Assembly (NCBI GenBank): GCA_928722015.1
Contig: CAKMWI010000004.1
Coordinates: forward strand, 1 to 64,000
DNA: 64,000 bases
Origin: Candidatus Gastranaerophilales bacterium
GTDB lineage: Bacteria > Cyanobacteriota > Vampirovibrionia > Gastranaerophilales > Gastranaerophilaceae
Reading direction: 5' to 3'
The position numbers and the translations under genes are program-made. A model generated the notes under the pieces. That model ran no database searches and had not been told where the DNA came from. It saw only the letters and a program-made list of their open reading frames with translations. Shown piece after piece: positions 44,345 to 53,482 of this stretch (positions are counted from its first letter, which is position 1; each line of letters starts with the position of its first letter).

Positions 44345-44596
44345 TTAATCTCCTTGTATTTTTGGCAAAGATTTCATATAGTTAACCGCAAGCTCAATTG
44401 CATCATCAATAAAGCCTGATAGAATTATAAAGAGGATATTTTTTATAAATGTAGGTAGTGGAAGATTTTTTAAAACATAATTGATTGCCATTTTTTTCTT
44501 TTCTTCTCCTTTTCCGTTACCCAGTTCAGCTTCGGCAACCATTACTGCATTTTTTGCCAATTCAATAATTTTATTTTTTGTGTTTTTTAGAAACAT
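44345..44596 (-). CDS. Putative holin (LLH-like)
   Basis: 83 aa. The N-terminal half is amphipathic and charged (KNTKNKIIELAKNAVMVAEAELGNGKGEEKKKMAINYVLKN), followed by one hydrophobic segment (about 52-66, IKNILFIILSGFID) and the end AVNYMKSLPKIQGD. This layout matches phage LLH-type holins that let the amidase reach the wall. RBS AAGGAG. Its place between capsid and scaffold genes, far from the amidase, is odd. Confidence 0.6.
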   Translation of the reverse strand: MFLKNTKNKIIELAKNAVMVAEAELGNGKGEEKKKMAINYVLKNLPLPTFIKNILFIILSGFIDDAIELAVNYMKSLPKIQGD

Positions 44597-44620
44597 TCTG
44601 TTATCTCCTTATAGTTAGGG

Positions 44621-44664
44621 AAAAATGTACTCTCTTTTATTGTCTGGAAAGAGAGTACATTTTT
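44621..44664 (-). terminator. Strong hairpin terminator after the major capsid gene
   Basis: 17-bp perfect stem (44621-44637 / 44648-44664) with a 10-nt loop and A/T-tract ends. It would limit transcription past the capsid gene. Confidence 0.85.
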
Positions 44665-44680
44665 AAGTTCAACGCAGAAG

Positions 44681-45586
44681 CTAGATATCAACTTCGTCTG
44701 TACCGGAAAATTCTTCTGAATCTTCAATATCTGCAGGTGCAGCTACAATCATTTTGGCAAGTGCTTTTGGTTGAACTGTTTTAGCTCCATACAAATACAA
44801 ACCTCTAACTAAATCAGAAAAACTGTCTTTGTCTCTAAGACTTTCAATTTTTGCTAATTGTGAAGCAAAAGTGATTGCATCATTTGTACCAGCTAAAACG
44901 TAATATTTATCATCTATATCAGTAAGATTTGTACTAACCAACACATCCATTCCTGCAATTCTTCCTATAGCTCCTTCTCTTAAAGTTTCGTCGGCTACTT
45001 TATATGCATTAATGAACTCTGGGCTTTGTAATAAGTAGGCTTCAATATTTGGATTAATTACTACCCAGGGACGTACACCGGAGTAAACTGCATCTGAATT
45101 TTTTAGTGCTAAAGATAATTTAACAAAATTTTCGTATATTGTTGATTTGTCAAGTGAGATAGGAGTTTCTTCACTTCCGACTGTATTTTCTGCTGTTACA
45201 TCAGTGTGCATAGCTAAAAGATAAGAATCCTGTACTTGCTCAATAGCTTTTTTAGCATTTATTAGATGGGCTTCCATAATGTCATTGTTAGCTTGCACTT
45301 TTGCTACATCGTCAATTTTAAAAGCAAAGAATTTTTTTTGATTAATTTCTAAATCCATTGATGTAGGCGTTAAAGATGCATATTCGATATTATCCGATGT
45401 CAAGGTAGAAACGGTAACATCAGCTGGGGTAATAATTTTAACTTTATCTCCCTGTTGTTTAATTTCTCCTTCCCAATTCCGATTTACACATTGCATCATA
45501 ACGCATTTTTTTTCCAGCATTTGATTTAGCTTTTTACTCCATAGCTCAGGAATAAAAGCAGAATAGGATGTTGTAAAATCTGTCAT
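44681..45586 (-). CDS. Phage major capsid protein
   Basis: 301 aa, HK97-fold type coat protein as found in P22/podovirus-like phages. Segments: FIPELWSKKLNQMLEKKCVMMQCVNRNWEGEIKQQGDKVKIITPADVTV, FAFKIDDVAKVQANNDIMEAHLINAKKAIEQVQDSYLLA, RPWVVINPNIEAYLLQSPEFINAYKV and LVRGLYLYGAKTVQPKALAKMIV. No separate protease, so it is probably not a cleaved prohead type. RBS AAAGGA. A strong terminator follows, suggesting high expression. Confidence 0.87.
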   Translation of the reverse strand: MTDFTTSYSAFIPELWSKKLNQMLEKKCVMMQCVNRNWEGEIKQQGDKVKIITPADVTVSTLTSDNIEYASLTPTSMDLEINQKKFFAFKIDDVAKVQANNDIMEAHLINAKKAIEQVQDSYLLAMHTDVTAENTVGSEETPISLDKSTIYENFVKLSLALKNSDAVYSGVRPWVVINPNIEAYLLQSPEFINAYKVADETLREGAIGRIAGMDVLVSTNLTDIDDKYYVLAGTNDAITFASQLAKIESLRDKDSFSDLVRGLYLYGAKTVQPKALAKMIVAAPADIEDSEEFSGTDEVDI

Positions 45587-45641
45587 TGTTTTTTCCTTTC
45601 ATTCTAAAAACTGTTACATACTTTATGAGTGGTGTTTTCAC

Positions 45642-47162
45642 TTAATCATCTTTATATATTTCTCTAAATTGAAGTCCTATTATTGCACAGTTGTCCCCAG
45701 GGGCAGAGCCTTCAATACATATTTGTACTGAATAACAACTTCCGCAAATTTCTGCTTTTTCCAGAACATCTGTGCCAATAGCCCAAATAGGAACTTCAGC
45801 ATTTTCATCAGCCCAGCAGTATGAAGATTCATTGGGTGAGTGTTCATCGGCCCAAATTAAATGATTGAAATGTCGTGAAGAAATTTGTTCTTTATCGTCT
45901 GAATAGCCGCTGTCGTAATCTTTATATATAGAACAATTGAAACAGTTATCGTTTAAATCATCTAAAACAAAATAAAATTCATCGACGAGTTTTCTGTGAT
46001 GGACATCTCCAAGTGATAAAAATGGGGATTTCCACATAAATTCTATAGCTATACCATCAAATGTTGTTCCATAATCTTCATAATATATTCGACCTTTTGA
46101 ATCTGCAGTTACTATATAGGAATTAAAATTGCAAGCAGTTGTAATATTCTGTGGTAAAACTCTTTTGTACCATGAACGGTTTACATAATCATTTATCCAA
46201 ATAATATGGTAGTAGTCATCTGCAAGATAAGGAATAAAAAACCAGGTTTGATTTTTGTTTTGATAATGCAGCGCTAGTGTATTTTTTATTCTTGACGGAT
46301 CAAATTTTTCAAATTCATTTTTTATATTTAAAGAAATTTCTGAACCTAGTCTGATTTGGTTTAATTCTCCTACTTGTTCAAGTGCGTATATCCCATTGCT
46401 CAAGAAGTATTGTTTATTATCAACATTAACTATAGAAGCTTTAGCTTGAGTTCCTTTGTCTGCAAAAAGTGAAATCGCAAAGTCGGAAGGGTTAGAGCCT
46501 GTAAGAAGATAAACTTTATCTTTTTTATATATTGCTAGGTAATCTTTATAAGTGTGCATTGCGATAATATCTGCGGTATCTGTATGAAAATCACTTATAT
46601 AACCTGCGTCATTTTCTGTTTCAAAATCATTATAAGTTCCAAGAGCAGAATAATATATTGTAGATTCTTTAGCACACCAGATTCTTCCTTTATAAACAGT
46701 AATGCAATCTGGATAAAAAATACTTCCTGTTGTATCTTTTAAGTTGCAATCTTCAATATCAAATGTTGTATTATCTTTGATGTAAAACATTGCATCCGAG
46801 TCAGTTGCTATGATTACACCTCTCAAAAATTTAGCAAATAGAACTTTAGTTCCTGTGAGTGTTTTATCCAGAAGAGTTAATGTGCCTGAATTCTGGGAAT
46901 AGATATATATTTTGCCTGAAATTGTGGTAATGATTAGTTTGTATAAACCATCAGATTCCATTTCGCACATGCCGGTAATGGAATCTTCGTTTTCAAGAGC
47001 TAATAGTAGGGTATTTCCTTTTTGTTTTATAAGTCCCCTATTATTGTAAATTTCAATATTTTTAGAATCAGCCCAATAAATGGTTTTAGTATTTGTTCCG
47101 AGTTCTGTTTTTGTTAACGCTTGATTGATTCCCCCGGATAAATTGAAATAGTTTATATCCAT
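45642..47162 (-). CDS. Phage tail / tail-stabilisation-like beta-propeller protein
   Basis: 506 aa, rich in beta strands and aromatic repeats of the kind W/Y-x-D-x-K/N-I, with repeated blades (GLYKLIITTISGKIYIYSQNSG, GRIWCAKESTIYYSALGTYNDFET, QTWFFIPYLADDYYHIIWI). The start MDINYFNLSGGINQAL and the blades resemble the podovirus tail-hub or P22 gp10-type stabilisation proteins. It starts 5 bp after the amidase gene. The exact tail role is inferred. Confidence 0.6.
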   Translation of the reverse strand: MDINYFNLSGGINQALTKTELGTNTKTIYWADSKNIEIYNNRGLIKQKGNTLLLALENEDSITGMCEMESDGLYKLIITTISGKIYIYSQNSGTLTLLDKTLTGTKVLFAKFLRGVIIATDSDAMFYIKDNTTFDIEDCNLKDTTGSIFYPDCITVYKGRIWCAKESTIYYSALGTYNDFETENDAGYISDFHTDTADIIAMHTYKDYLAIYKKDKVYLLTGSNPSDFAISLFADKGTQAKASIVNVDNKQYFLSNGIYALEQVGELNQIRLGSEISLNIKNEFEKFDPSRIKNTLALHYQNKNQTWFFIPYLADDYYHIIWINDYVNRSWYKRVLPQNITTACNFNSYIVTADSKGRIYYEDYGTTFDGIAIEFMWKSPFLSLGDVHHRKLVDEFYFVLDDLNDNCFNCSIYKDYDSGYSDDKEQISSRHFNHLIWADEHSPNESSYCWADENAEVPIWAIGTDVLEKAEICGSCYSVQICIEGSAPGDNCAIIGLQFREIYKDD

Positions 47163-47166
47163 ATTT

Positions 47167-47667
47167 TTAACCTCTTGCTCTTTTTGCTTTGTACCATCGT
47201 ACTTTTGAACGTATAAAGCTTCCTATATCCTGTTTTGCTACCCATGGATATGGAGGAAGATATATAATATCGATTTTGCCAAAGCTTGTTGTTTTTGGGT
47301 TTTTTTGGCCGAATTCATAATGTGTTAGAACTGTATCGGGAGTAATTTGTAAATTGTATTTTTCGCAGAGTTCTGAACAAAATTCCATGCAAGATTCAAA
47401 TTGTATAGGAGTAATAGGAAAATCTCCAACAGAAGCTGCAGATTTAAAACCATACATTGAACACATCGATACTCCTATAGCTCCGGTATTACCTCCTCCT
47501 GTGTGTGCAGCGTATTTACCGTCCGAACAATTTAAATTATCTTCGGGAGAATAAAGACCTTTATAAATTCGACCTTCTTTGTCAATAAGATAATGGTAAT
47601 ACTGTTTTTCGAACTGCGTTGGATAATATCTGCCTGCAGTCCAATGTAAAATAATTTTTTTCATCAT
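47167..47667 (-). CDS. N-acetylmuramoyl-L-alanine amidase (endolysin)
   Basis: 166 aa, Amidase_2/PGRP-type peptidoglycan hydrolase. Start at the ATG 47667, which overlaps the LuxR stop (ATGA, 4 bp); AAAGG lies upstream. Zinc-binding His in ILHWTAG, substrate loop HYLIDKEGRIYKGL, GAIGVSMCSMYGF and THYEFGQKN with the second zinc His. It would cut the bond between MurNAc and L-alanine to release virions. No signal peptide, so holin-dependent release is expected. Confidence 0.87.
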   Translation of the reverse strand: MMKKIILHWTAGRYYPTQFEKQYYHYLIDKEGRIYKGLYSPEDNLNCSDGKYAAHTGGGNTGAIGVSMCSMYGFKSAASVGDFPITPIQFESCMEFCSELCEKYNLQITPDTVLTHYEFGQKNPKTTSFGKIDIIYLPPYPWVAKQDIGSFIRSKVRWYKAKRARG

Positions 47668-47918
47668 ACAACAAACCTTTCTTCTATCTTCCATTTGGGA
47701 TTCAGGTGCATATAAACAACAACAGCATTAACACGATTTCTTGCATTAAGTTTTAATAATATTGATGAAAGATGGGATTGTACTGTTCTAATTGAGATAT
47801 TAAGCTTTGAGGCAACCTCTTTGTCAGTAAAACCGCATGCAATTAGAGTTAACACATCATGTTCCTTCGGTGATAACTTCATCAAACTTCCTTCTGTATC
47901 TGATTTAATTAACTTCAT
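47664..47918 (-). CDS. LuxR/GerE-type HTH regulator in the phage island
   Basis: 84 aa, a bare GerE helix-turn-helix domain: LSPKEHDVLTLIACGFTDKEVASKLNISIRTVQSHLSSILLKLNARNRVNAVVV, with no receiver or ligand domain. Overlaps the amidase by 4 bp and is translated with it. Such stand-alone domains activate transcription; here it may switch the late/lysis genes. RBS AAGGG. No other regulator is in the island. Confidence 0.83.
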   Translation of the reverse strand: MKLIKSDTEGSLMKLSPKEHDVLTLIACGFTDKEVASKLNISIRTVQSHLSSILLKLNARNRVNAVVVYMHLNPKWKIEERFVV

Positions 47919-48049
47919 ATTACATTAAGCCCTTTTTTCATTGTTTAATAATATTTCCGTTTTAAAAAAAGAGAGGGGAAGGAGGGATTGGTAGGTATGT
48001 TACAAGTATCCCCTCTGCAAATAGAATAGTAAGTGAAGGCTTAAAAAGT

Positions 48050-48412
48050 CTACAGTGTAGTATTTAAACCGATTCTGAGATTTGAAAAGTTTGAATAGCA
48101 TCTTTTTCTTACACCGAATTCATTATAATTAAGGTAAAAAGTTCCTCCTCGTCTTTTTGAGTAATCAAAAAATTTTCGTTCATAAAGGATTTTACTTTGA
48201 CATTTGTTCCAAAAATTTTTTGCTTTTTTGTTTACAAATCTGATACTTGAAATTTCGTTTTTAAAATTTATCCGTGTCAATTGGATAACTAAATGTTCAC
48301 AAACCGGACATTTTGATAAATAATCCAATTCGCACAGCACAAAATTTTCTGTGGGAGAAAGCACAAAACTCCTGGTTTTGCGTAGTCCTCCACAGCAATG
48401 AATATATCCCAT
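48050..48412 (-). CDS. Hypothetical Cys/His-containing protein, first gene of the phage island
   Basis: Start at 48412 with AGAGGAG upstream; ten earlier codons in frame lie before the ribosome site. 120 aa, basic, with CPVCEH and CGGLRK cysteine pairs (possible zinc binding) and an aromatic C-terminus. No known domain. It begins the operon facing the sensor kinase gene at 48725. It is separated from the LuxR gene by 131 bp of A/T-rich spacer without genes. Confidence 0.5.
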   Translation of the reverse strand: MGYIHCCGGLRKTRSFVLSPTENFVLCELDYLSKCPVCEHLVIQLTRINFKNEISSIRFVNKKAKNFWNKCQSKILYERKFFDYSKRRGGTFYLNYNEFGVRKRCYSNFSNLRIGLNTTL

Positions 48413-48690
48413 AATATACTCCTCTACCGTAAAGAGCGGCAAACAGTTTTACCATCAAAAGAAATTTTCTTTAGAAGTTTTTAAGTACTTCCGGGCTTGA
48501 ACCTTAACCGATTACATTTTAAGTATAGCTATTTTTTATAAAAAATAAAGTCCGCAGTTTCACGTACGTAAAAATACGGATAGACAATCGGGGAATTGCT
48601 CTTGTACAAAAGCTTTTAAGAAATTAGAATAATATATTCTCTGGAATTTATTATTTATACATGCCAAATTTTTTAAAATATTTTACTTAG

Positions 48691-48718
48691 TTGCAAAATA
48701 TTTTACTCCATCTACAAT
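48691..48718 (+). promoter_or_regulatory. Promoter of the sensor kinase gene, probably leaderless
   Basis: TTGCAA (48691-48696), 16 bp, TACAAT (48713-48718), 6 nt, ATG at 48725, no RBS. The 312-bp gap 48413-48724 to the phage island holds no gene; it also has a CGTA-A-rich-TACG inverted repeat near 48567. Confidence 0.6.
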
Positions 48719-48724
48719 ATAGAT

Positions 48725-50443
48725 ATGGGGAATGTGTTATTAATAACAGAAAATAATTCTGTTATCTCAAAATATGAAAATCTTTTTGATAACAAGTTTT
48801 ATAATTTTAATACTTGTTATGATGAAGCCGGATTGTTTAAATGTATGGATATTTCTTCTCCGGATATAATTCTTATTGATGAAAATACAAAATTTTTGAA
48901 TTTTCAGTTAACAATAAAGAAAATTAAATCAAGGCTTGAAAATTCTCAAATTTTACTTTTGACAAACGGAGAAGATGTAAATGAAGAAATAACAAAACTG
49001 GTTAGCGGTTTTATTCTTAATTCATTTTCAGATCCACTTATTTTATCGACTATAAACACTCAATTAAAAACAAAAGAGAATTTAGATAAGTTATCAGGTA
49101 AGAATAAAGATTTAGCGGATAGCCTTTATCGTCTTAATGTTTTATATAGTACGAGTTCTCAATTTGCAGGGACTTTGGATACAAAAAAGTTATTAAATTA
49201 TATGATTGAAGGTTTGGATAAATCTTTAAGTTTTGATTTAACCTGTACAATATCATTTGGTTTTGAACAAGAACCGGTTCTTATTATAAATTCACTTTAT
49301 GATATTTCGGAAGAATTAATGAGTGCCTTAAAATTGCGTGCGATTTTGAACTACAAATCGTTGTTTGAAAAAAGTAAAATACCATTTGAAATTGATGATA
49401 AAACTTTAAAAATTATAAAAAATATAAAGAATCCTAATAATAAGTTTACGTTTTCTATTTTTCAATATGATAATATGTTTGCCCCAATTGATTTGGGAGA
49501 TAATTTTTTTGGATGTATAGAAATTTTTAAAGAAAATCCATTTACTACTGATGATGCAACATATTTTCAAACTATTGTACAGCAAGTCTCTTTACCTTTA
49601 AAAAGTGCAGGATTATATAAAGAAATAATTGAAAAGAATCAAGAACTTGAAAAATTAGAGCGTGTAAAATCTGAGTTTATTTCAATAGTTTCCCATGAAT
49701 TGAGGACACCTTTAACGCCTATAAAAAATGCTCTTACAATACTATCCAGTGGAAGATGTGGAATACTGGGTGAAAATGCTGTTAAATTTATTGATATGGC
49801 AAAAAGAAATGTGGAAAATTTGACCAATATAATAAACGATATATTGGATATAAACAAAATTGAAGCCGGAAAAATGGACTTTAATTATAGAATTATGAAT
49901 ATTCATTCTGTAATTGAAACTGTAAAGACAAATTTTGAATGTGTCGCAAAGGAGCATGAAATAATATTTAAAACAGATGAACAAGCTAATCTCCCAGATA
50001 TATATGCAGATTCGCAGCGGCTGGGGCAGGTATTAACTAACCTTGTATCAAATGCTATTAAATTTACTCCAAAAGGGAAAAATATTATAATAAAATCCGA
50101 ACTTAAAAATGCATCAGATATACCTTATAATAGATATTTTGATAATGAAATAAAAATGTTGGATGGTAATTACATTATTGTAAGTGTTATTGATGAAGGA
50201 ATCGGAATTAGAGAAGAAAATTTGTTAAAAGCTTTTGATAAATTTACTCAAATTGAAAATAGTCTTTCTCGAAAAGTTGGAGGAACAGGACTGGGGCTTC
50301 CTATTGCCAAACAGCTTATTAAAGCTCATAAAGGAACTATTTGGTGTGATAGCGAAGAGAATAAGGGATCAAGTTTTTATTTCGCGCTTCCTGTAAGTGT
50401 TGAAAAAATAGAAGAAAAAACAATACAAAAGGAACTTTTGTAA
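48725..50443 (+). CDS. Sensor histidine kinase with REC-like and GAF domains
   Basis: 572 aa, cytoplasmic (no membrane segment). An N-terminal receiver-like region (about 1-125; ILIDEN holds the presumed Asp) looks degenerate. It is followed by a GAF-like part (about 140-300), then HisKA with SHELRTPLTP (His324), the HATPase N box VSNAIKF, G1 VIDEGIGIREENLLKAFDKF and G2 GGTGLGLPIA. It would autophosphorylate and pass phosphate to a response regulator; the CheY-like protein at 10071-10442 is a possible partner but not linked here. Divergent from the phage island; dxr follows by 12 bp. Confidence 0.88.
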   Translation: MGNVLLITENNSVISKYENLFDNKFYNFNTCYDEAGLFKCMDISSPDIILIDENTKFLNFQLTIKKIKSRLENSQILLLTNGEDVNEEITKLVSGFILNSFSDPLILSTINTQLKTKENLDKLSGKNKDLADSLYRLNVLYSTSSQFAGTLDTKKLLNYMIEGLDKSLSFDLTCTISFGFEQEPVLIINSLYDISEELMSALKLRAILNYKSLFEKSKIPFEIDDKTLKIIKNIKNPNNKFTFSIFQYDNMFAPIDLGDNFFGCIEIFKENPFTTDDATYFQTIVQQVSLPLKSAGLYKEIIEKNQELEKLERVKSEFISIVSHELRTPLTPIKNALTILSSGRCGILGENAVKFIDMAKRNVENLTNIINDILDINKIEAGKMDFNYRIMNIHSVIETVKTNFECVAKEHEIIFKTDEQANLPDIYADSQRLGQVLTNLVSNAIKFTPKGKNIIIKSELKNASDIPYNRYFDNEIKMLDGNYIIVSVIDEGIGIREENLLKAFDKFTQIENSLSRKVGGTGLGLPIAKQLIKAHKGTIWCDSEENKGSSFYFALPVSVEKIEEKTIQKELL

Positions 50444-50449
50444 TATAAT
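50444..50449 (+). promoter_or_regulatory. -10 box of dxr, leaderless type
   Basis: TATAAT with 6 nt to the dxr ATG (50456); just after the upstream kinase stop codon. No Shine-Dalgarno. Confidence 0.5.
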
Positions 50450-50455
50450 TATTTT

Positions 50456-51598
50456 ATGGAAAAAAAGAAGAGAAAAATTAGTATATTGGGTTCGACCGGC
50501 TCAATTGGGACACAGGCACTTGAAGTTATAGAACGCCTGCAAGATAAGTTTGAAATCATAGCGTTGGCCGGCGGTGGCAATATTGAGCTTTTAAAACAAC
50601 AAGCTGTTAAATTTAAACCTAAGTATATTTGTGTTGGGAAAAAAGTAGAAGAAAAAATTGATATTCCTGGAGTTCAAGTATTATATGGTTCTGAAGGGTT
50701 AGAAGAAATATGCGCTAATAAAGAAAATGATATTATTTTAGTTGCGGTGTCTGGTAAAGTAGGCTTAAAACCAACTCTTAAAGCGATTGATAGTGGTATC
50801 AATATAGCTTTGGCAAATAAAGAGACCCTTGTTATGGCCGGTGATATAGTCATGCAAAGAGCAAATAAAGCCGGAGTAAAGATTATTCCAGTAGACAGTG
50901 AACATTGTGCTATTCATCAATGTATAAAGTCGATTGAACAGGTCTCCAAGTTAATAATAACAGCAAGCGGTGGTCCGTTTTTACATAAAACAATTGATGA
51001 TATAAAAAATGCAACGGTAGCACAGGCTCTTGCTCATCCAAGATGGAATATGGGCAGAAAAATAACTGTGGATAGTGCAACTTTGATGAATAAGGGATTG
51101 GAAATTATTGAAGCGCATCATTTATTTAATATGCCTTATGACAAGATTGATGTAGTTGTTCATCCGCAAAGTATTGTGCATTCAGCAATTGAATATGTTG
51201 ATGGAAGTGTTATTGCTCAGCTTGGTGTTCCAAGTATGCATATTCCTATCCAATATGCAATAACTTACCCAAATAGGTTTGAAGGAATAAAATCAAAGAG
51301 CTTCAGTTTTTCAGAAATAGCGCGGCTTGATTTTGAAAAACCTGATTTTGAAAAATTTCCTAGTGTAAAATTGGCTTATCATGCAGGAAAACTTGGCGGG
51401 AGTGCTACTGTTTGTTTGAATGCTGCAAATGAAGAAGCTGTTTTTGCATTTTTACAAGACAAAATTCGGTTATATGATATATACAAAATAACAGAAAAAA
51501 TCATGTCCTCTCATGAATGGATAAGTTTTCCTGATATTGATGAAATTTTTGAAATTGATAATGAAGTTCGTATGAAAACAAGAGAGTTAATTAATTAA
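50456..51598 (+). CDS. dxr: 1-deoxy-D-xylulose 5-phosphate reductoisomerase
   Basis: NADPH-dependent second step of the MEP isoprenoid pathway. 380 aa, normal length. GSTGSIGTQALEVI is the NADPH loop (about 11-24); LANKETLVMAG, PVDSEHCAIHQ (metal and substrate binding) and SGGPF, LAHPRWNMGRKITVDSATLMNKG, EAHHLF are all present. No signal peptide. Leaderless-type promoter. It heads a run with gmk, coaBC and nif3, each of which has its own start signals. Codon use is like other core genes. Confidence 0.96.
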   Translation: MEKKKRKISILGSTGSIGTQALEVIERLQDKFEIIALAGGGNIELLKQQAVKFKPKYICVGKKVEEKIDIPGVQVLYGSEGLEEICANKENDIILVAVSGKVGLKPTLKAIDSGINIALANKETLVMAGDIVMQRANKAGVKIIPVDSEHCAIHQCIKSIEQVSKLIITASGGPFLHKTIDDIKNATVAQALAHPRWNMGRKITVDSATLMNKGLEIIEAHHLFNMPYDKIDVVVHPQSIVHSAIEYVDGSVIAQLGVPSMHIPIQYAITYPNRFEGIKSKSFSFSEIARLDFEKPDFEKFPSVKLAYHAGKLGGSATVCLNAANEEAVFAFLQDKIRLYDIYKITEKIMSSHEWISFPDIDEIFEIDNEVRMKTRELIN

Positions 51599-51635
51599 AT
51601 TAATTTTAATATATTTATTTTTCATATCTTCATAG

Positions 51636-51641
51636 TATAAT
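51636..51641 (+). promoter_or_regulatory. -10 box of gmk, leaderless type
   Basis: TATAAT with 6 nt to the ATG at 51648; no Shine-Dalgarno. Confidence 0.5.
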
Positions 51642-51647
51642 TCTTCT

Positions 51648-52214
51648 ATGAATAAAAAGTTATTTGTAATTTCAGGTTGTTCCGGTGTAGGAAAGGGTAC
51701 AGTTTTAAATGAATTTATGAATCGAAATTCAGACAAATTTGTTTTGTCTGTTTCATGTACTACAAGGAATCCTAGACCTGGAGAAATTGACGGCATTAAT
51801 TATTTTTTTATAACAAAAGAGGAATTTGAAAGATGTGTTATAGAAGATAAATTTTTAGAATACGCACAATTTGCCGGAAATTATTATGGAACTAAGAAGA
51901 AATATATTAAACAAAAGTTTGAAGAAGGTTTGAATATAATTCTGGAAATTGAAACTCAGGGGGCACTACAGGTTAAGAAAAAAATGCCCGAGGCTGTTTT
52001 GATTTTTATAGCGCCGCCAGGGACAGGTGTCGATGAACTGGAAAAAAGACTTCGCGGTCGTAATACGGAAGATGAGGCAACTATTCAAAAAAGGTTGCAT
52101 GAAGCTAAAATTGAACTGGAACGGTCAAAGCAGTATGATTATGTAGTAATTAATGATGATTTGGAACAGGCAGTCAAAGAGATTGAAAGTATAACTAAAA
52201 ATGAATTAATGTAA
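51648..52214 (+). CDS. gmk: Guanylate kinase
   Basis: Phosphorylates GMP to GDP with ATP in the cytoplasm. 188 aa. P-loop SGCSGVGKGT at residues 8-17, the GMP-binding segment SCTTRNPRPGEIDGINYFF, and AQFAGNYYGT. The lid RLRGRNTEDEATIQKRL is complete. Preceded by a TATAAT box 6 nt before the ATG. Ends 41 bp before coaBC. Confidence 0.96.
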   Translation: MNKKLFVISGCSGVGKGTVLNEFMNRNSDKFVLSVSCTTRNPRPGEIDGINYFFITKEEFERCVIEDKFLEYAQFAGNYYGTKKKYIKQKFEEGLNIILEIETQGALQVKKKMPEAVLIFIAPPGTGVDELEKRLRGRNTEDEATIQKRLHEAKIELERSKQYDYVVINDDLEQAVKEIESITKNELM

Positions 52215-52255
52215 TATTTATTTTGACAACTGTTTTAATTTGGAGTGTTTTGTAA

Positions 52256-53450
52256 GTGTTTGAAAATAAAACAATTTTAATTGGAATAACAGGCGGTATT
52301 GCGGCTTATAAGATATGTGAACTTATAAGAAGGTTTAAAAAACAAGGTGCTAATATTCGAGTGGTTTGCACTCCAAATGCATTAAATTTTGTTACAAAGC
52401 TGACATTGCAAAATTTGAGTCAAAATGAAGTTTATATTGAAGAATTTGATGTGAAGGATTGGAAACCTGAACATATATCTTTGGCTGATGAAGCGGACAT
52501 TATGCTTATTGCACCTGCTACTGCGAATACAATCTCTAAGATAGCTCAGGGGTTTGCTGATAATTTGTTAACTTCTGTTGCTTGTGCTTTTTCAAAGAAA
52601 ATAATTATAGCTCCAGCAATGAATTGTAATATGTGGAACAATCCTATAATTCAGGAAAATTTAAAAAAACTTGCTGCACGAGGAATAGAAATTTTAGAGC
52701 CGGAGAAGGGTTTTTTTGGCATGCGGTTATACCGGTAAGGGCAGGCTTTGCTCTATAGATAAACTTTTTGAGGCTGTTAAAGAAAATTTGGATTATGTTA
52801 ATAAATTTCGGGGAAAAAAGGTAGTTATTACTTCCGGCGGAACAATTGAAGATATTGATCCTGTTCGTTATATTTCTAATTATTCGTCAGGAAAAATGGG
52901 GAAAGCATTGGCAGATATGGCTTATAATATGTGCGCAGATGTTGTATTAATAACTACAAAAGAGTGTGAGTGTCCATATAAAACAGTGAAAGTGAAATCT
53001 GCTGTTGATATGCAAAATGCGCTTAATGAAGAGTTTTGATTCTGCAGATTATATAATATTATGGCGGCTGCAGTTGCTGATTATAGGGTAAAAAGTTATT
53101 CATCAGAAAAGCTGAAAAAGACGTCTGAGGATGAAAATTTCTTTAACTCTTATAAAAAATCCCGATATTTTGGCGTGAACTGTGTGAGCGCCGCAGAATG
53201 TTATCTTCGAGTGATGTAAAAAATAATTGGTTTTTGTGCGGAAAGTGAGAATTTATTGCAAAATGCAAAAGAAAAAATTCAAAATAAAGGTTGTGATTAT
53301 TTGATAGCTAATGATATTTCAAGAAAAGATATTGGATTTTCTTCGGATGAAAATGAAGTTATTATTCTTGGTAAAGACGGAAATATTAAAAATTTGGATA
53401 AAGCTTCGAAAAAAATTATAGCAAAGCAAATTTTAGAATATATTTATTAA
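52256..53450 (+). pseudogene. coaBC: Bifunctional phosphopantothenoylcysteine decarboxylase/synthase CoaBC, frame-disrupted
   Basis: GTG start with TGGAG upstream. The CoaC half reads cleanly to 52738: GITGGIAAYKICELIRRFKK, HISLADEADIMLIAPATANT and IIAPAMNCNMW. After that the frame is lost and regained several times. Stepwise translation recovers CGYTGKGRLCSIDKLFEAV, ITSGGTIEDIDPVRYISNYS, MAAAVADYRV, DILAEL and GCDYLIANDISRKDIGFSSDENEVIILGK. Disruptions: T7 run 52711-52717, T4 53034-53037, a two-base excess near 53056-53060, one extra T near 53142-53144, one extra base near 53175-53176, one extra A in 53218-53223. All are insertions and no stop substitutions are needed. CoaBC makes 4'-phosphopantetheine for CoA and is normally essential, so assembly or consensus error is more likely than true decay. 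Confidence 0.85.
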
Positions 53451-53482
53451 TTTGATGCATAATATAGTTAGAGAATTTTAGA

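Larger units (their letters stand above)
38212..48412 (-). mobile_element. Compact phage-derived capsid/packaging/lysis island
   Basis: About 10.2 kb with all genes on the minus strand and none broken. In transcription order: hypothetical, LuxR-type HTH, amidase, tail/stabilisation-like protein, major capsid, holin-like, scaffold-like, head-tail adaptor-like, small terminase, small hypothetical, GNAT acetyltransferase, portal, large terminase, small membrane protein. It lacks integrase, repressor, replication, tail-fibre and tail-tape genes, and no attachment repeat or flanking tRNA was seen. This looks like a podovirus-type structural module, i.e. a prophage remnant, satellite or gene transfer agent. 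Base composition is like the host. Confidence 0.8.

Noticed and set aside
38096..48724. att sites of a prophage
   Set aside because: Compared the spacer sequences left and right of the island by eye; no direct repeat of convincing length and no tRNA at either edge.
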